64,000 nt of DNA from Dillenia suffruticosa (Eukaryota > Streptophyta > Magnoliopsida > Dilleniales > Dilleniaceae), in contig JAVTVX010000016.1 of the NCBI GenBank assembly GCA_033439265.1, positions 17,096,701 through 17,160,700 on the forward strand, read 5' to 3'. A model generated the notes under the pieces. That model worked only from the letters and a program-made list of their open reading frames with translations. It was not told where the DNA came from and made no database searches. Below are positions 22,986 through 37,100 of this stretch, piece after piece (within the stretch, counting starts at the first letter, position 1; every line of letters starts with the position of its first letter). The translations under genes were made by a program, and so were the position numbers.

Positions 22986-24354
22986 AAAGGTATTTTCCCA
23001 AACTTTTGGATGAAATGTAAGGAAATTTTAGGGTTAGAACCCACAAATCCCTATCTTTTCCTCTATTCTCTATTCTCTCCTCTCTTTCCTCTCTACTCTC
23101 TCCTCACACCACCGCGGCTCCTCCTTACACACCACTCTCATCATTGTTGCTGCCTTCCCATTGACGAAAGCTCCCAGATGTTGCTTTCTGCCAGAGATTG
23201 CTATCTTCTTCCCTTCTACTTCGTTGCTCTCTGCCGGAGATTGTTATTTCTCTTTACCTTTCACTTCATTCCTTCACCCCTCATGGCCACCGACTATCAG
23301 AGGTAAGTTCTTCCATTTTTACTCAAATCTGATTTTGAATATGATGTTACTTGTGTTGAGTAAACTTATTTAGATATAAATATTCGATTAGATTATGATA
23401 AATTTAAGACAAAATTAGGATTAAAATTGGCTAAATTAAGGATAACGTAGATTAAAATAAATTCATATTATGTTAAAATTAGGTAAAATGAGAATACAAT
23501 TAAGGTAATGCTAATTTATATTACGGTAAGAATAAGGTATAGTTATGACAATTTTTAAAAATTAGGTGTGCGCTATGTAAAGATGAGGAGGTGGAGGTTC
23601 AACGTTCACATTTGAGAGAAAGAGAGAGAGAGTGTGTTCAAATTACAAATTGGTTTTGATTTTGAATATTTGATGAAAAGGAGAACAAATAGTACCGGCA
23701 CAAGCAAAATAAATTAGAAAATAAGAGAAAATATTCCTTTGGGTCAAGATTGTGAGGTGACGGAACGGGAAAAGCATCTGGGTTTTATTAAATAAATTGT
23801 ACGAGTGAAGAATGAAACTACACATATATGTATTTTTATAAAACTTGTAAATTAAATTAATTAATAAGAGAAAATTGAATAAAATTGAAAAAAATTTATA
23901 AATTAATAAAATGTAAATAAATGAACAATAAGTGAACTTGACCAATAAAATGAATAGGACATAAAAAGGACACAAATGGAGGTAGACAATTTTTGTTTGT
24001 GGACAAAACCTAATTTTAATCGCACATCATATATTTCACACTAACAAAATGCATGGCGGCTAAAACCCCAAAACTCAAACGAGACTACAACTACATACTA
24101 AATTAAACCTATAGCAGCTCCAAAAAAAGTGGGACAACATAACTCAAATTCGCAAATTGAAGAGTTTTTATCATCTAAACTCGTTATGAGTAGACATTTG
24201 GAAAAGTAAAATGAAAAAGCAAAATAAAACTAGAAATAGACGGCAAAGAAAAAATAAAAGAAAAAAAAGTGTAAACCTATCTATAAGAGTAGTTTTGTTT
24301 CTTGGGATTCGTATGATAATTGGAAATTGTTATTTAGCTCCATAACTGATAGTA
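22986..24354. other. gene-leader-like sequence, then AT-rich DNA
   Basis: 23040-23300 is a CT-rich leader ending ATGGCCACCGACTATCAGAG and a consensus donor GTAAGT at 23303. This could be a first exon of six or seven codons or a captured promoter. No following exon was found, and 23310-24354 has no recognisable coding sequence. Confidence 0.35.
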
Positions 24355-24379
24355 CACTACAAAAAAAAAACATCAATTT

Positions 24380-24860
24380 GCGACAAAATTTCTGACAAAT
24401 TTGCAAGAAAAATTCGTCCCAAAACAAATCTGAGACGAAATTTGCAACAAATTTTTTTTGTCGCAAAATTCATTGCAAATTTGTGACAAATTTTGTAACG
24501 AAAATGTTATTCGTCGCAAATTTGCAACAAATAAAATTTTCGTCACAAATTTGCAACAAATAAAATTTTCGTCGCAAATTTGTCACGAAATATTTTTTGT
24601 CATATATTTGCCACGAATCTACTTTTCGTTGCAAATTTGCGACGAATAGTTTTTTTCTTCGGAATTTTTACAACGAAATGCAATTCGTGGCAAATTAGGA
24701 ATGAAAAAAAATTTATCGCAAAATTTGTCGCAAATTTGCAATGAATGTTTTTTGTTGCAAAATTCGTCGCTAATCAAAATTTACAATTCAATTTTAGCAA
24801 CGAAATTTGGGACGTGCATAGTTTTCAGGGACAAATTTTGCGACAAATATGTATTTTGTG
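24380..24860. repeat. CACTA left subterminal repeats
   Basis: Alternating direct and inverted copies of ATTTGCGACGAA, about every 20-25 bases. In En/Spm such repeats are the TNPA binding sites; that role is inferred here. Confidence 0.85.
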
Positions 24861-25384
24861 ATAAATATAAATTTTATTAGCATATTTGGACCATTTTTCC
24901 CTATATAACCTGTATTTATACCTGTTCATCAAACCCCATTAACAATTAATCATCCAACTCATTTTTTATATCAAATTTCATCCATTTATACTCATCAATA
25001 TAACTAACTATTCAATAAAATCAATAAGTTAAAAATTTAACAAGAAATCATAATAGTAATATCAAATATAAAATCAACATCAAGTCTAAATGTTAAAATA
25101 TCAATAACTATACATAAAAAAAAAATCAATGTAACGAGTATCAAAATGTAACAGTCAAATAGCAGTACACAATTTCAAACATGACCTCCACCATCATCAT
25201 CATCATAATCATCATCGAAAAAATCATCACCTTCATCACCATCGCGAATATTATCAGGAGGAGAAATAAAAGGGGGAATCTGACTTGGCACGGAGGCTAA
25301 CTGAAGATGCTACATGATTAACATTTGCTATGTGCGAAACTCGTCCATTTCTTGGGTGTGCTTTGCTTGAAGTTCATTGAATTC

Positions 25385-27087
25385 CTAATTTCTTTGCTGC
25401 AGTAACTCCTTCAAATGGCTCATCTCTTGATTCAATTGATTTATTTCTGTCATGACTGCTGGTGGGGTAAAAGAAGATGAACCAGTGATTTTGTAAGTTC
25501 TGCTCAAAGAACCTAGCCCAACTACTCTACCCCCTTTTGGTCCACTAGTCACCTTGAGCCATGTTTTCATGTCATCAACAGATGGATCAGATCCGCCAGT
25601 ATCATCATCAGCACTCGAACTTCTGCGTGATAGCTCATCATATTTCTCTTGTATTGTCATGAGAAAAATTAAAATAAATTTACAATAACAATATAATACA
25701 AGCACATATAATTTTGATTAGATATATATATATTAAGGAAAATAAAAAAATTCATAACATAAATCATGATACTATATAGGATCTAAATTATGAACATTCA
25801 AATTAACAATGAATAAGTTCAAATTTATGAAAAAAAAAAGAATCTCTATCAAGTAATTCATTAGAAATCAAATAATCAAGTAAGCAATAAAAATAAATTT
25901 GGGAGAAACTAACCTAATAAATTTATCTTCCTACATTGTTATGATATGTTCAATATAATATGTTCAAATCAATATTAAAAGTGTTCATTAAATAATTGGA
26001 AGTTTCGAAATTACAAACCTTAATTGTTCTGGCACTCTCTCTGCTCCAAGTCTTGTCTTTTTTTTGAAATGTACGTATGAAAGTATCTATGAATGAAGGC
26101 TCAGTCCCCGTTTCCTTAGCCTAAAATAAAAAAACACAGTTAGAAATAATGAAAGAGTTTAAATTAGATTTTGTATAAAATTACCGATCTATGTCTATGT
26201 TCACCGATATTGATCGAGCCTCCCGCATACGTCACAGACAATTCCCCTGAATTATAAGCTCGGTTTTTTTTATTCTGCTCACTCCTTCGTTTGCTCTCCT
26301 CCGATTCCCAAAAATTCACAATCATGTCCCAATTTTGCTCAGTGATGCAGTTTTGCGTTTTTCTGTGTCTCTTCGCATGATTTAAAATGTGTCAGATGTG
26401 ATCGCCACATTTTTTCTTGAAAATCCTTCTTCTTCCAACTCTTCAGTCTCGTCCCAAGTGAATAGTCACTATAATGGAAAAAAAATCAATTGATTATAAA
26501 GTTATTAACTTAATTTCATATATAAACTGATTGAGATAACTTATCTTGAACTCGTTCTACTATAGCTCTTTTGTTTCTTCCAGAGTGCTTGTGTAAGTCA
26601 TCGAAACCCCTCCATAATGGTTATTAACTATTCTATTAATCTCGTGAATAACATGTACAGAATTTGTAAATCTATCATAAAATTTCAAACAAACAATGTT
26701 AAATAAACAAGATAGTTAAAAAAATAATTTGTTTTATAAATAAAAGAAATAATACATCTGAAATTTTAAATTTTAGTACTTACGAATCTCCGTAAAGGGC
26801 TATCAACTCTCGATTGTCTTCCTTATCTGCATACAAGTGTTCCACCGAAGGGACTGGCGAAGGTACATTACTAGCCATTTGTTGAGAATGTGAAGGGCCT
26901 GCAACAGATAGGGGAGGCAAAGGTACATTGCCGACAAGGGAATGAGATGCAACAAATGGGGGAGGCGAAGGTATATTGCCGACAAGGGAATGGGATTGCG
27001 AAGGTGCTGAAGCGGATTGCGATGGTGAAGAGCGTGATCTTCCATCTGAATTTCATCTATGACTGCCGCGTCGAAACTGTCAACCAT
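25385..27087 (-). pseudogene. TNP1-like (Transposase_24) CACTA protein, broken
   Basis: 25385-25660 encodes KYDELSRRSS, KTWLKVTSGPKGGRVVGLG and a C-terminal coiled-coil tail (EINQLNQEMSHLKELLQQ), the ending typical of plant En/Spm second-gene proteins. Upstream pieces, about 26040-26460, contain fragments of the same family in several frames. 26803-27087 encodes a low-complexity segment built on repeats of PLSA.YLCLPYLL. Stops and frameshifts are frequent and exon borders cannot be set reliably. In characterised elements this protein binds the subterminal repeats. Confidence 0.65.
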
Positions 27088-27676
27088 AATATATTATTAA
27101 CAAAAATAAAAAAATAAAAATTGCATATTCATCATATGCATAATGAAGAATATGAATAAACTTACCATATTTAATTTGACAAATTAAATGCGACGAAACA
27201 AGACACAAATATGTCAAGAAATCTTCTCTAATAACCTATAGAAAAAAAGATAGTATATTAACAAATCAAATATATAAATTTAAGAATGAAATAGTAAATA
27301 GATAAATATCTGATTTTTATTATATTAAGAGAACAAAACTTACCCGTTATCAAAAATCAAAATGTTCATTGTCATCCTCATCCTCATCATGTGTCTCAAA
27401 ATTAGACTCTTCAACATCATTATTATCAATATCCTCATCCTCATCCTCATCATCTATCTCAAAATTAGATTCTTCATCGTCTTCTTCATGAATTTCACTT
27501 GCATCCACATCTATCATTATTTCGCTGGGATCTCGTAACGTTGGAATATTATATTCCTCGATCTGAAATGTATTGGCAACTTCCTCTTGTTGATATGCTA
27601 TGTCTTCTCAATATTCCTCAATTTTTTTTCCGTACTTTTGTTTTATAAACAGTCTACCAATCAATTTTGTCATGTT

Positions 27677-30600
27677 TCAAACTAGGATAAGAAACATAAA
27701 ATACTTAAATCGCTTGTTGTGCAACACAAATAGTTCATATCTTTTATACAATTTCTTATGATTTATTTCAACCAAATTAAACTGTGGATGCACTTTCATC
27801 CATTTGACAGGGTTAAACCAGTGACACATAAATAAAACAACCCATAATTCTGGACCAGGGTACTCTACCTCTACGATTTCATCCAACAAACCATAAAAAT
27901 CATTTTGACCTCTACCATCATTGGATGACTGAACACAAACCCCACTATTCATTGTCGTTTTCCCCATTCTATATTTTTCAGTATGAAAATTATACCCGTT
28001 TATGAAATATGCTGGTCAATTTCGTACCATTGATTTTGGACCTCATGACAGATGAATTAACAATACTTACTCAATATGAGATTGATTATCATGGACCTAA
28101 AATCAAATAAATATGTTAATATGTTTTAAAGTAAATATTTAAATAATTTATAGTCTACTTATATATTTTTTGAACCATGATGCAAATTCTTCATCGCAGA
28201 AACAATCAAACTCATGTGTCGAAAGTTCAAAATATACATTTTGAAAAATCCTACCATCAAAAAAAATAAATTTTAACACAAACAATTTATGACATAAGAA
28301 ATACATAAAATAGAAAGTATATACTAACTCGAAATATGGCATCATTTTTGGATAGTTCAGTAAAATATATATGTGGGCTGCCCGCTATTCTTGACCAGTT
28401 AAGTATCTACGCTTACATGGTCCACTTGGTTCACCAAGATAGTTAAAAATTGAGAATGACTTCAAATTGGGATCAATAGGATCTCATCATTTCTTTCCGC
28501 TCTTCGCCTCTTGCACTGAACTTAAAGCTCAAAATAATATGATGCAAACATTGTTACTTCCTCCACAATATATACATTGACAATAGAGACTTCAAAACGA
28601 GCCTTATTTTTCACTTTTTTCTTCAAATGATATAGAAATCTAATTGTAATAAAATAAAATATATTAGAAAATTATATGTAATGAAATTAGTAATTTTATA
28701 TGCCTTGATAACGAAGTATAAAAGATGAACACCTTTCAAATGGATACATTCATCGAAATTGGACAGAACCTCCAACTTTCGCCTCATATGGCAAGTGAAC
28801 CAAATGATGTTTTATGGAATCAAAAAATGACGGTGGAAATATCTTTCTAAATTACACAAAATGATTGGAATCTCTCTCTCTAACATTTTCATGTGTGAAT
28901 ACGTAACTCCGTAATGGCACCCCAAACAAAATTTGGTAAGAGTTCCTTAAAAGCAATAGGAATTAGTCTTTCCATAAATATATGACAATCATGACTTTTC
29001 AAACCAATTAAATTATATTTTTTCAAATCGACACATCTTCCAAGATTTGAGACATAACCATTAGGAAACCTCAATGATTTCAACCATTCACAAACAATCC
29101 GTCTCTAATCCTTATTCAATGTATAAACTGTCTTCGGTTTTGGTCCCCTACTACTTTCATCGACATCAAAGAGTGGGTCGTTTACAAAGGAATCGCATAT
29201 CTTTTCTTGCATTCAAGTTGTCATTCGTTTTCCCAGTGATATCCATCACTGTATTTATCATATTATCAAAGATATTCTTCTCGATATGCATTATATCGAG
29301 ATTATGATGAACCAAATGACTCTTCTAATATGGTAAAACCCAAAATATATCCCGTTTAGTCCATTTATGCGAATGACCATAGCCATATGTTGTACCATGT
29401 GGCTCTTCAATAACAGATGAAAAGTTAAGGACTCTATGCCAAATTTGTTCACCGGTTAATTTCAATGGAGGAGGTGTTCTTTCAATTCTATTCTTAATGA
29501 ATTCTTCTTTATTTCTTCTGAATTTATGAGTTAACGGTAAAAATTGTTTATGACAATCAAAATAACTCGCTTTCTTCCCATGTTTCAATCTGAATGACTT
29601 TGATCTCTCCAAACATATTGGACATCCTAAAATTCCAGCGGTACTCCTTCTCAATAACATACCATAAGTCAAAAAGTCATTTATGGTCCAAAGAAGAGCA
29701 GTCTTCATTATAAACATCTGATTAATATGAACATCATATATAGGAACACCTTCATCCCATATTTATTTCAACCTGTAATCAATGGTTGCATGTAAACATC
29801 TATTAACTTCTTCGGATTTTGCGGGCCAGGCACGACCAATATTAAAAACATATACGGTGTCTTCATACACATACTGGGTGGAAGATTGTACGGAGTTAAG
29901 ATAACTGGCCAACAAGAATAAGTTTTTCTGATTTGCCAAATAGAGCAAATCCATCAGTATAGAGACCTAACCTAATATTTCGAGTCTCTCTCGCAAACTC
30001 AGGATATATTCTATCAAAATATTTCCACGCCTCTGCATCTGAAGGATGATACATTAACCCTTCTTTTGTTTCATGATTTGCATGCCAGGTCATGTGTTTA
30101 GCAGTGGTCTCAGATGCATAAAGCCTTTGTAACCTAGGAGTTAAAAGCAAATAAAACATTTGTCTGTATGATGTACACCGCTGATTACGACCCGACCTAG
30201 TACTCTTGTATCTACATTGATTACAGAATTTATAAAATTCTGCATCTTTATCATCTCCCCAATATAGCATACAAGCATCTCTGCAAATATCAATTCTTTC
30301 TACTGGAAAACCTAATTCTATCACAAGCTTTTTCATACTATAGAAATCATTGGCATAATGTGATCACGCGGCAACACTTCTCTAATAACTTAAATAAAAT
30401 CATTAAAACAATACTCAGACACATTATGCTCTACCTTGACATTCAACAGTCTTGCGGCTAGAGATAGCTTAGTGTGGCTGTCACAACTAGCCCACAAAGG
30501 TTTATCTGCAGCTCTTAACACTTCCTGAAATTGGAGAGATGATTCATTATTCACATTTTCATCGACACCTAGTACTTCTACCTCCTCCAATGGTGATGCA

Positions 30601-31034
30601 TAACTAGTTTACCCATGTTCAAATGTTAGAGCAAAGCTAGAACTTGCAGCGCTTGGTTCGGGAATAAAATTTGAAACAAAATTCGAACCCGCTGTATCAA
30701 TTACCATCCTCTGATATGGATTCAATTGATCATAATAACTCTGATCTCCACTAATTAAGAATTGTCTGTTTTGTCCATACTTTTCATCAGAAATGAACGG
30801 TTCACCATGACATGTCCAATTATACTAACTCGGGGTAAAACCAACTGTACAAAGATATTCCCTAATTTTATCACACTGCAAAAATTTGCCATTACGACGC
30901 CTTTTACACAGACACCTTAGCTTATTCCCATCCATAAAATCAACATGACTACAAGCTAAATCTAAAAATTATTCCAACCCAAAAATAAACTCATCAGTTA
31001 AACTCCGACGATCAGATAAATTCTTTTTATACAT
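27677..31034 (-). pseudogene. TNP2-like CACTA transposase, broken
   Basis: Begins about ATG 31032-31034 with the transposase-associated N-terminal domain (SWMYKKN, GNKLRCLCKRRRNGK, WTCHGEP). The TNP2 core follows in pieces: LWASCDSHTKLS (30390-30590), TRNIRLGLYTDGFALFG (29896-30336), YFDCHKQFLPLTHKFRR (29325-29717) and FPNGYVSNLGRCVDLKKY plus LKSHDCHIFMERL (28889-29083). The C-terminal accessory domains DUF4218 (about 28400-28850) and DUF4216 (VEYPGPELWVVLF, 27677-27967) end it. At least eight frame breaks are present. Family placement is firm. Confidence 0.88.
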
Positions 31035-31535
31035 CCAACTTCTTTCTTTCTATATTTTCCCTGTCTCCAAATTTAAAATTTTTAAAATATTAATAAAAAC
31101 CACTAAAAAAACTACTAAATCATCAATAATAATATCATCATTAATCCCAACTAAGTTGATATAACAATAAATAATAAATTATTCATAATTTTATATAAAA
31201 AATTAAAATTAACAAATCCAGAAATATCATTAAATCAACCACTAAATACAATAAAAATAAACTAATATAGAAATAAAAACAATACAAATATATAAATTAA
31301 CATAATTGTATCAATTCTAATCATTACATTACAAATTAAAACATTTCTCACCACCAAAATAATAATTCACCGATAGGCTCAGGTATCTACAGCAGCAACA
31401 GCTTCTAATCCAAATATTCGAGAATCGCAAATCTTGACACATCAAAAACAATTATAAATAACTAATATATTATTAAAATAATATTATAAAAACATTTTTT
31501 TAAATAACATTTCTCAAAAAGTTAAAAAAAATTAT

Positions 31536-31775
31536 TCATAAAAGTGGCAATGATGGGCAGGGCCAGGCCCAATGGGCCTGTCTGGGCCGTGCAAGGGCCC
31601 AGCCCCATGGGCCACGGCTGGACCACGAAGGGCAGATCCGGCGGCTGGCCGCCGTATCTAAGATGTAGAAGGCAAGATCCAACGGCTTGCTTCTTGCAAC
31701 AGAGAGAGAGAGAGAGAGATTAACTATCACAATAGCAGATCCGACATCCCTTCCACCATCCCTTCGAAGAACCAC
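31536..31775 (-). other. GC-rich leader-like segment upstream of TNP2
   Basis: An open frame of 79 codons rich in Arg, Ala and Leu, with GA microsatellites at about 31699 and 31800. It lies between the transposase start and the subterminal array, where an untranslated first exon would be expected. Coding status doubtful. Confidence 0.3.
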
Positions 31776-31869
31776 CTTCGCGGCTATTCAAAAATGAACA
31801 GAGAGAGAGAGAGAGAGTAAGAGTGAGAGTGAGAATGAAGAAAGAATGGTTAAGTATTGAATATATTGA

Positions 31870-33320
31870 AATTAGGGATAAAAATTTTTTGTCCCTAAGT
31901 TCGTTGCAAATCAGGGACGAAAAAAAAAATTCGTCCCTGAATTAGGGACAAATTTTTTTTCGTCGTTGTTTCAGAGACGAAAATTTTTTTCGTCATAGAT
32001 TCAGGGACGAAATTTAGTTTTCGTCTCTGAATCAGCAACGAAAGTATTTTTCGTCGCTAAAATCTGCGACAAAAGAATGTTTTCGTCGCTAAATTTGCGA
32101 TGAATATATGTTTTCGTCGTAATTTGCAACAAATTTAACAATAAATAATTTTTTTCTTTACAATTTGCAATGAATTTAGCAACGATACTTATGGTTTCTA
32201 ACAAATAACTCATTGAATGCACTAAAATAGAAACTAAATAGACAAACTATTAACTATATTTGCATACTATGACATAATTATAAAAAAACATTCATTATAT
32301 TGATAATTAATTAATAAGTATTTCTACTTTAACTCTTAGTTTAGTGAATCGAATACTTAAACAAATTTATAAGATAAAGTTATCAGTGCGGGGAATGAAA
32401 AATTAAACAGATAATGAATGTACCAATTTAAAAGATTACATTATATTATCATTCTTTTATATAAATAGATAATAAATGAACTATTTTATCTAAGGTTTTG
32501 TGAACATCTTAAAATTCTCTATACTATCATGCATATCGCCGTTTACAAATCGTTTTTTAATATTAGAAAATTTTACTAATACAAGTAATCAAAAAAGTGA
32601 TCGAAAATGAATTTTAGCGATAAATTTTACCACAAATGTTATATTTGTTGCTAATTTGTAACAAATTTAGCAACAAATAATCAAATTTTTTGCGACGAAT
32701 AAAAATATTTGTCACTAAATTTACGACGAATTTAGAAATTCGTCGCAAATTTAGGGATAAATTCATTTTCATCCCAAATTTAGGGACGAATTGAGAAATT
32801 CATCGCAAAATTTTGGGATGAATAAGTGAATTCATCTCAAATTTAGGGATAAATTTCTGTTTCGTCCCAAAAATTTGGGACGAAATTTTTATTTGTCCCA
32901 AATTTAGGGACGAATTTTTTATTTATCCCAAATTTAGGGATGAATGGTTAAATTTGTCACAAATTTAGGGACGATTAATTTATTCATCACAAATTTAGGG
33001 ACGAATTTTTTATTCGTGGTAAATTTTGGAACGAATTGTAAATTCGTTATAAATTTAGTGACAAATTTTGAAATTCGTTGCAAATTTAGCAAAGAAATTT
33101 TTTTTTTGTCGCAAATTGGCAACGAATTTTGCGTCAAAAATTTTTCGTAAAAAATTAGCAACAACTTTTGTAACGAAAATTTTTTTTGTTGCTAAATTTG
33201 CGACGAAAATTTTTTGTTGCTAAAATCGTGGCTAATTTGCGACGATACCATTTTTTGTCAGTAAATTTGTTGCAGATTTGCAACGAATATTTTTCGTTAC
33301 TAAAATTCATCGCTAAATTT
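31870..33320. repeat. CACTA right subterminal repeats
   Basis: Long array of short direct and inverted motifs. 31870-32040 is dominated by CGTCCCTGAATTAGGGACAA, 32040-32200 by CGTCGCTAAATTTGCGAC, and 32640-33060 by CAAATTTAGGGACGAATT. 33060-33320 returns to CGTTGCAAATTTAGCGACG. 32211-32600 has none and interrupts the array. Confidence 0.85.
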
Positions 33321-33336
33321 TTGTTTTTTTGTAGTG

Positions 33337-33555
33337 GTGGCTAAAAGAATTATATGGGAATAAATAACAAATTACATAATGACAATTACTTAAAAATGTT
33401 CGTATTGTTGTAAAAGCAAAATGCTTAATAGGTATATTAAGTCTTAATATGTTTGAGAATTAATTTTGAAAAAAAAAAGTTATATCTGTCTAAATTTTAA
33501 ATGCATAACAAATCAAACATTAGATATTGAGAAGGAATGACACCTATAAAAGCAA
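33337..33555. other. short spacer between the CACTA and Sirevirus elements
   Basis: About 220 bp of AT-rich DNA with no feature recognised. It ends in AGCAA (33551-33555), the left target duplication of the following element. Confidence 0.7.
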
Positions 33556-34033
33556 TGTCGAGTAAAATAGGTTTTGATGATAATTAAGGATAATTAAAAT
33601 TAATTAATAATAATTAATTAAACATTTAAATATTTAGAAATTTTGGTAACATTGAATTTGTCTTGAACAAGTCAACTTGCATTTTACACAAGTTGACCTG
33701 CACATTCAAAACACATAGAATTAAGTTGGAGTGTCGATCTATATATTGACCAAGTCGACCTGATAAATTGTTAAGTCGACATTGCCATAATTTCAAGTTA
33801 ACCTAGAATTCAAAAGTTTGAAAATTGATTAAGTATAGAAAGTCTCAAGTCGACCTGAAGATTATAGGTCTCAGAAACCCAACCCTGCAATTAAGCGAGT
33901 TAACTTGACTATAGAATAAATCGACTGGACTTCATAATAGTATAACTATCAAGTCTTCCTAGATTTAGGGCAAGTCAACTAGTCAAAACCATGTCTCATA
34001 AACTAGGTCTGCAAACTAACCAAGTCGACTTAT
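33556..34033 (+). repeat. 5' LTR of Sirevirus element, truncated
   Basis: Matches the first 450-odd bases of 45544-47430 (GTTGGAGTGTCGATCTATATATTGACC and onward). It stops after ACTAACCAAGTCGACTTA; the rest of the LTR and the primer site are missing. Confidence 0.8.
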
Positions 34034-34194
34034 AATACAACCATGCTGCAACCCAAAATAACTTTATAGTTTCTTCATTTCTAGCTCACAGAACTCAAAT
34101 TTAAAAACTAGGAGTCATCTATGCATGAAACTAGAACATAATGTACATCATTGCAAACTTATAAAGAAAACTAACACAAATCGAACCAAAAAGG

Positions 34195-37100
34195 ACTGGG
34201 GTTCATACTAAATGCTCACATTGTCACACATTTGGACACATATGGACACATGTTGGTTTAGGAGCATGACGCCTAAGAAAACAATAATGAAATGAGTACT
34301 TAAAGATAATTTAAGAACTAACACTGCCAGAACGAAGAAAATTTGGGTACCAAAAGCCATATTAGATTGATCTCTTGTGTAGACTTGTCTTAAGGCCAAG
34401 GTTCCTACAAACACATGGTTACTAAATAGTGGATGATCTCTTATGTACACCTGTCTCAAGGCCAAGGCTCATGAAAATACATGTTTTCTGAATAGCGGAT
34501 GCTCTTGGTACATGACGGGAGACTCCTCAGAGTTCAGCAATTGAGAAGAGAGGAAAGGAAGTGAGGTGGTCTTTGGAGATAACTCAAATGGAGAAGATAA
34601 TTGGCATAGGAAACATATGTATATTTCCTATACAGATTGAGCATATTCTCTTAGTTAAAAGTCTAAAATATAATTTCTTTAGCATTAATCAATTATATGA
34701 TAAAGACGATATTGTTTTATTTGTTTATGAATGTTGTAAAGTTATAGATAAACTAAGCAAACAAATAAAATTGAAAGACAATAGGCAAGGAAACATTTAT
34801 GTTACTAACTTAGACAATATAAGTGAACAAGATGAAGTATGCTTGATAGTTTTAGGAAATGATGATGCATGGTTGTGGCATAGAAGATTAGAACATACAA
34901 ATATGGACTTAATATCTAAGTCAATTAGAAAAGATATAATTAAAGGTATACCAAAGTTAAAATATGAAAAGAACAAATATTATGATGCTTCTACGAAAGG
35001 AAAGCACATCAAGTCTTCATTCAAATACAAAAAAGTCTCTATAACTAAACCATTAGAATTGCTTCATATGTACTTATTTGAACTTACAAGTATACAAAGT
35101 TTAGGAGAAAAACACTATACTTTTGTAATCATTGATAATTACTCTAGATATATATGAGTGTTATTCCTAACTAAAAAGGAAGAATACGACATTGCAAGAA
35201 TTTTGTGATAAAAATAGAATTGACCACAATTTTTCTATACCTAGAACACCACAACAAAATGAATTTGTGAAAACGAATAATAGAATTCTAGAGAAAATGG
35301 TTAAAACTATACTATGTGAGTATAATTTATCTAAATATTTTTTTTATAGAACCTGTGAGTACAGCTTGCTATATCCTCAGTGGGCATTGATTAGACCAAT
35401 CTTTAAGAATATTCTTTACTAGCTATATAAATATAGAAAACCAAATATATGATATTTTCATATTTTTGGATACAAATGCTATGTGTTGAATAATGGAAAA
35501 GACAATATAGGAGAATTTGATACCAAAATTGATGAAGTCATCTTTCTAGGTTACTCAACCTCTAGTAAGATATATAAAATTTATAACAAGAGAACAATGG
35601 TGGTTGAGAAGTCAATTCATGTAAACTTTGATAAGAGTGATTCTTTGAGTAAAAGGAGTTTTGATGATGAAGTTCAAGAGATAAAACAAATAACACATCA
35701 AGGGCCAATAGAAAATAAAGAAATTAAGGAGGAAAGAGTTAAAGAAGTGTAAAGCCTCATGAGCCTACCATAAGAAAAAAAGTGTCAATATAGAAAATAT
35801 AATTGAAATATAGATGTTAGAGTTAGAACTATATTATCAATTCAAAATTAATGTAAATTTATAACATTTATCTCTTAAATTGAACCTAAAAATATTTATG
35901 AAACTTTGAATGATGAAAATTGGGTTCTAATCATGTATCAGGAGCTAAATCAATTTAAAAGAAACAAAATATGAGAATTAATTCATAAACCAAAAAATCA
36001 ATCTGTAATAGCAACCAAATGAGTGTTTAGGAATAAATTAGATGAGTATGATACAATTACTAAGAACAAGATTAGTGAATCAAACATATAATCAAGAAAA
36101 GTGAATTAACTATGATGAAACATATGCTCCTATAGCTAGGTTAGAGGCATTAGAATGTTGCTTGCTTTTACCTATTTTATGAACTTTAAATTATACTAAA
36201 TAGTTATCAAGAGTATATTCTTGAATGGTATAATAAATGAAACAGTCCATGTAGAGCAAACTCTTGGATTTAAACATCCAAAACACCCAAACCATATGTT
36301 TAAGTTATCCAAAGCTTTATGTAGTCTAAAACAAAATCCAATAGTTTGATACGAAAGATTTAACAATTTTCTAATTGAAAATGATTTTGAAAGAGGAAAA
36401 ATTGATATAACTTTATTAATTATGAGAAAAGGTAAAAAAAATATCGATAGTGCGAATCTATATGGATGATATAGTGTTTGGAGCAGCCAATGAGGAATTT
36501 TGTCAATAATTTGCTAAATCTATGTATGTTGAATTTGAGATGAATATGATGAGTGAATTGAATTATTTCTTAAATTTGCAAATCAAATAAATACAAATGT
36601 GAGATTTAAAAATCAATTCAAATTTATCAAAGAATTAATCAAGAAATTTAGATTTAGTGAAACTAAAAGTTATGCCACACCTATGGGCATCTCAATTAAG
36701 TTAGATAAAGATGAGAAATGGAAGGGGGAGTGCCAAAAACTATATAAAAGTATGATTGGTTTCCTAATATATTTGACTGCATCTAGATAAGACATTTTAT
36801 ATAGTATATGCTTGTGTATTAGATTCCAATCTAGTCTAAAAGCGTCACATTTAATAGCAATCAAAAGAATCTTAAGATATTTGAAAGACACACGTAATTC
36901 AAGCTTATGATATGATAGGAACTCCTTATTTGAGTAACATGAATATTCAGACACTAATTTTGCAGGTTGTAAATTAGATAGAAAAAGTACAAATGACACA
37001 TGTCAATTCTTTATAAGTATGCTAGTATCATGTTCATATAAGAAATAAAATAGTATGGCTCTTTCAACTACAGAAGTAGAGTATGTAGCTATAGGATAAT

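Larger units (their letters stand above)
24355..33336 (-). mobile_element. CACTA (En/Spm-type) DNA transposon, about 9 kb
   Basis: Left end CACTACAAAAAAAAAAC, right end TTTTTTTGTAGTG: inverted CACTACAAAAAAA termini. The 3-bp flanks are GTA and GTG, one mismatch from a duplication. Subterminal arrays of CGTCGCAAATTTGCGACGAA-like repeats lie at 24380-24860 and 31870-33320. Inside are remains of two minus-strand genes, a TNP2-like transposase and a TNP1-like protein, which is the classic CACTA pair. Both are riddled with stops. Confidence 0.93.

Noticed and set aside
24380-33320. Short regularly spaced repeats resembling a CRISPR array
   Set aside because: Motifs are inverted as well as direct, variable, and at both ends of a CACTA transposon; they are subterminal repeats in plant DNA.
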